Below, piece by piece: positions 24,584 through 26,656 of a stretch of 26,656 nucleotides of DNA (positions are counted from its first letter, which is position 1; each line of letters opens with the position of its first letter). This DNA is from Flavobacteriales bacterium (lineage in GTDB: Bacteria > Bacteroidota > Bacteroidia > Flavobacteriales_F > PHOS-HE28), in NCBI GenBank assembly GCA_016703005.1, contig JADJCX010000025.1:1-26656 (forward strand), read 5' to 3'. Made by a program: the position numbers and the translations under genes. The notes under the pieces were generated by a model, which was not told where the DNA came from, searched no databases, and was given only the letters and a program-made list of their open reading frames with translations.

Positions 24584-25060
24584 ATGCGATCAGCAATTGG
24601 GTTGATATCACTGGCCTTGCTGGGATGCAATGCACCGGCAACATGCGAGGACCATTTCGTGCCTTACCCCGACATGATCAGCGGCCGAGCGCGGACAGCT
24701 AAGAACGGAGTCCTGCTCGATGGGATGCGAGCATATGCCGAAGGCGATCATGCGACAGCCTCTGAACTTCTTTCAACCTACTTGAGCGGCTATGCCCCCG
24801 AGCAGCAGATCAGACTGTACTTGGCCAACAGCCTGATCGCACTCGGCAAGCCCTTTGACGCCGAGTTGCAACTCGATTTCCTTGAGCGCGATGGCGGAAA
24901 GGTGTTCAAGGACCAGATCGAATGGTACCGTGCGCTGTGCTTCTTATGCAGCGATCAGCGCGATCGGGCGCTGCAAGCCGCGACCCTCATCGCCTCTTCA
25001 CCCCAGCAAGCATACAAGGAGGAAGCAGCGTTGCTTGCGGCTGACCTTCGGAGCGAATGA
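24584..25060 (+). CDS. Tetratricopeptide-like lipoprotein
   Basis: A 158-residue protein. The ATG at 24584 gives MRSAIGLISLALLGCNAPAT, with a lipobox ending at Cys15; longer starts read into the WD40 gene's end. The mature part has helical-hairpin repeats resembling TPRs: GMRAYAEGDHATASELLSTY, LYLANSLIALGKPFDAELQL and EWYRALCFLCSDQRDRALQA. It probably serves as a periplasm-facing protein-binding module. The stop overlaps the ATG of the Nudix gene, so they are likely co-translated. Confidence 0.7.
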   Translation: MRSAIGLISLALLGCNAPATCEDHFVPYPDMISGRARTAKNGVLLDGMRAYAEGDHATASELLSTYLSGYAPEQQIRLYLANSLIALGKPFDAELQLDFLERDGGKVFKDQIEWYRALCFLCSDQRDRALQAATLIASSPQQAYKEEAALLAADLRSE

Positions 25061-25704
25061 TGTCAAGTGCCGCATCCGATCTCATAGCAGGATTGCGCGA
25101 AGCGCTCAAAGGCCCGTTGCCTGGTCACGAAGGGTTCTTGCAACTATCCGGTTGGCGCACCGCGGCGATCGACGAAGCCCGCAAGCAGGACAAATCGCCA
25201 CGTGAGAGCGCCGTATTGGTGCTACTGCATCCGGCGGCGGATACGCTCCGCACTACGCTGATCGTACGTCCGCAATACGATGGGGTTCACAGCGGACAAG
25301 TCGCGTTCCCAGGTGGGCGTTGGGAAGTGGGAGATGTCGATCTGCGGTCAACCGCGTTGCGCGAAGCTGAAGAGGAGATCGGTGTGCAGGGTGCTTCCGT
25401 TGAAGTCATCGGAACGTTGAGCACCGTGTACATCCCGCCAAGCCGATCCTTGGTTTCGCCTTATGTAGGTCTCTTGCCCGCTTCACCTGTCTACACGCCC
25501 GATGTGCGCGAAGTGGCTGAGGTATTTGAGACTTCGATCAGCGACCTGCTGGATCCTACTTCTCTCAGTCGCACCCAACGCTACGTGCAGATCGTTGGCG
25601 TCGATGCCTCGGTGCCGTGCTTCAAACTGCACGGCCGGGAGGTATGGGGCGCGACCGCGATGATGCTCTGGGAGCTACGCGAGTTGTTGCTCCGGCTCAC
25701 GTAA
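25057..25704 (+). CDS. Nudix hydrolase, CoA pyrophosphatase type
   Basis: A 215-residue protein. The Nudix region reads GQVAFPGGRWEVGDVDLRST, then ALREAEEEIGVQ, giving the REAEEEIG core; upstream SAVLVLLHPAAD and LIVRPQYDGVHSGQ match CoA-pyrophosphatase (NudL/YeaB) members, where the HSGQVAFPGG pattern is characteristic. Such enzymes split CoA or related nucleoside-diphosphate derivatives to 4'-phosphopantetheine and 3',5'-ADP. Start candidates at 25057 and 25060 (ATGATG) differ by one residue. The last 30 bases overlap the convergent cyclase gene's end. Confidence 0.9.
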   Translation: MMSSAASDLIAGLREALKGPLPGHEGFLQLSGWRTAAIDEARKQDKSPRESAVLVLLHPAADTLRTTLIVRPQYDGVHSGQVAFPGGRWEVGDVDLRSTALREAEEEIGVQGASVEVIGTLSTVYIPPSRSLVSPYVGLLPASPVYTPDVREVAEVFETSISDLLDPTSLSRTQRYVQIVGVDASVPCFKLHGREVWGATAMMLWELRELLLRLT

Positions 25705-26656
25705 ACCCATCGTTTTCCGGTAGGCTGGGCTTGGCGCCGTGCCGCGGTCGTCGGCGCTGTACTGCTCCTTGATCCGCATAACGAGGTACATATCGATCTC
25801 TCCCTTGTTCTTGGCGTTCACCTTGCCGCGATAGACACACTCAACAATGTCTTTTACCTGTTCGTAGGTGGCGCCGCTGATGTTCACCTCACCCGCCAAT
25901 CCGCTGCTCTCCATACGACTTGCTGTGTTCACCGTATCGCCCCAGATGTCGTACGCGAATTTGCGTTTGCCTACAACACCCGCCACCACCGGCCCCGTAT
26001 GCAACCCGATGCGCAACACCCACGGCTCTTTGCCGGATGCTGTGCGTTCCTCGGCCCACACACGCATCAACTCACGGATCTCCAGCGCGGCGAGCACCGC
26101 CTTGTGGGCGTGATGTGGATCGTGCGTTGGCACACCGCCTGCGCACATGTAACTGTCACCAATGGTCTTGATCTTCTCGATGCCGTACTTGTCGATGATC
26201 GCATCGAAGTGGATAAAACAGTCGTTGAGTTCGCCGACCAATTCTTCCGGGGACATCTTCTCGGCGACACGGGTGAATCCTTTCATATCGGTGAACACCA
26301 CCGTTACGGCCTTGTGGCTGCGCGCCGTGGCCCAGCCCTTTTCCTTCAGCTCCTCGCTGATCTCTTTTGGTAGGATATTGAGCAGCAGGTCTTCGATACG
26401 CACCTTCTGCTTGCCGATCTCTTGGCTCTGAGCGACCACTTCGGCCGTACGTTCTTCAACACGCATTTCAAGCACTTGGTTCCTCAACCTCAATTGTCGT
26501 TCACGCACTTTGATGAACGAATACGCGCCGCTGCCCATTGCGATCACCAAGGCGGTATAGAACCACCAGCTTCTGTACCAAGGTGGCAAGACCTCGATCT
26601 TCAATTCGGCCGGTGGATCGCTCCAAATACCAGCGCGGTTCATGGCCTTCACTTGA
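25675..26656 (-). CDS. Membrane adenylate cyclase (class III), 5'-truncated by the window edge
   Basis: About 326 residues of the C-terminal part are visible. It opens with VKAMNRAGIWSDPPAELKIE, the end of a Y_Y_Y-type domain that follows sensor beta-propellers in many Bacteroidota proteins. A transmembrane helix (WWFYTALVIAMGSGAYSF), a coiled coil (EMRVEERTAEVVAQSQEIGK) and a class III cyclase domain follow. Metal aspartates are in VVFTDMKGFT and IKTIGDSYM. Adenine-selecting Lys (KIKTIGD) and Asp (AYDIWGDTVN) and the transition-state Asn/Arg of NTASRMES are all present, so cAMP is the likely product. The probable input is a periplasmic sensor domain outside the window. Confidence 0.87.
   Translation of the reverse strand, partial: QVKAMNRAGIWSDPPAELKIEVLPPWYRSWWFYTALVIAMGSGAYSFIKVRERQLRLRNQVLEMRVEERTAEVVAQSQEIGKQKVRIEDLLLNILPKEISEELKEKGWATARSHKAVTVVFTDMKGFTRVAEKMSPEELVGELNDCFIHFDAIIDKYGIEKIKTIGDSYMCAGGVPTHDPHHAHKAVLAALEIRELMRVWAEERTASGKEPWVLRIGLHTGPVVAGVVGKRKFAYDIWGDTVNTASRMESSGLAGEVNISGATYEQVKDIVECVYRGKVNAKNKGEIDMYLVMRIKEQYSADDRGTAPSPAYRKTMGLREPEQQLA

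Overview
The window looks like a high-GC member of the Bacteroidota, probably from or near the Flavobacteriales. This rests on four secreted proteins with type IX secretion (T9SS) C-terminal sorting domains of the 'YPNPxSG' type, few Shine-Dalgarno sites, and -7 boxes of the TAnnTTTG type before several starts. The organism assignment is inference. I saw no rRNA, tRNA, CRISPR array, insertion sequence or prophage gene.

Layout. 1-2.5 kb: a truncated methyltransferase, then small membrane or unknown proteins, one of them cut by an in-frame amber codon. 2.5-10.4 kb: four T9SS cargo genes (propeller-like, FISUMP-like, CotH-kinase, Ig-repeat adhesin-like) around a second methyltransferase. 10.5-16 kb, minus strand: a lipoprotein hydrolase fused to a Kazal domain, an HMG-CoA-lyase-family enzyme, a class-2 dihydroorotate dehydrogenase, an outer-membrane beta-barrel protein and a di-heme (DUF1111) lipoprotein. 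16-17.5 kb, plus strand: a DtxR/MntR-type regulator and a ZIP metal transporter, divergent from the di-heme gene across a 74-base AT-rich gap with a symmetric operator and promoters. 17.5-20.5 kb: smpB, a GT39-like membrane glycosyltransferase and two very small proteins. 20.5-23.5 kb, minus strand: a zinc-ribbon protein and a tightly coupled lemA / TPM / TPM / TerB-DnaJ operon. 23.6-26.7 kb: a seven-bladed WD40 protein, a TPR-like lipoprotein, a Nudix CoA pyrophosphatase and, convergent with it, the 3' end of a membrane adenylate cyclase.

Two results stand out. First, the regulator, ZIP transporter, di-heme lipoprotein and barrel form a candidate metalloregulated envelope module. Its shared control region has a TTAGA-N4-TCTAA palindrome exactly midway between two opposed -7 boxes. 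Second, five genes between 13.2 and 24.1 kb (pyrD, barrel, ZIP, TPM protein, WD40) carry seven single-base frameshifts, mostly in short homopolymers. Both sides of each shift keep normal family sequence, and pyrD is a core gene, so most are probably consensus errors rather than true pseudogenes.
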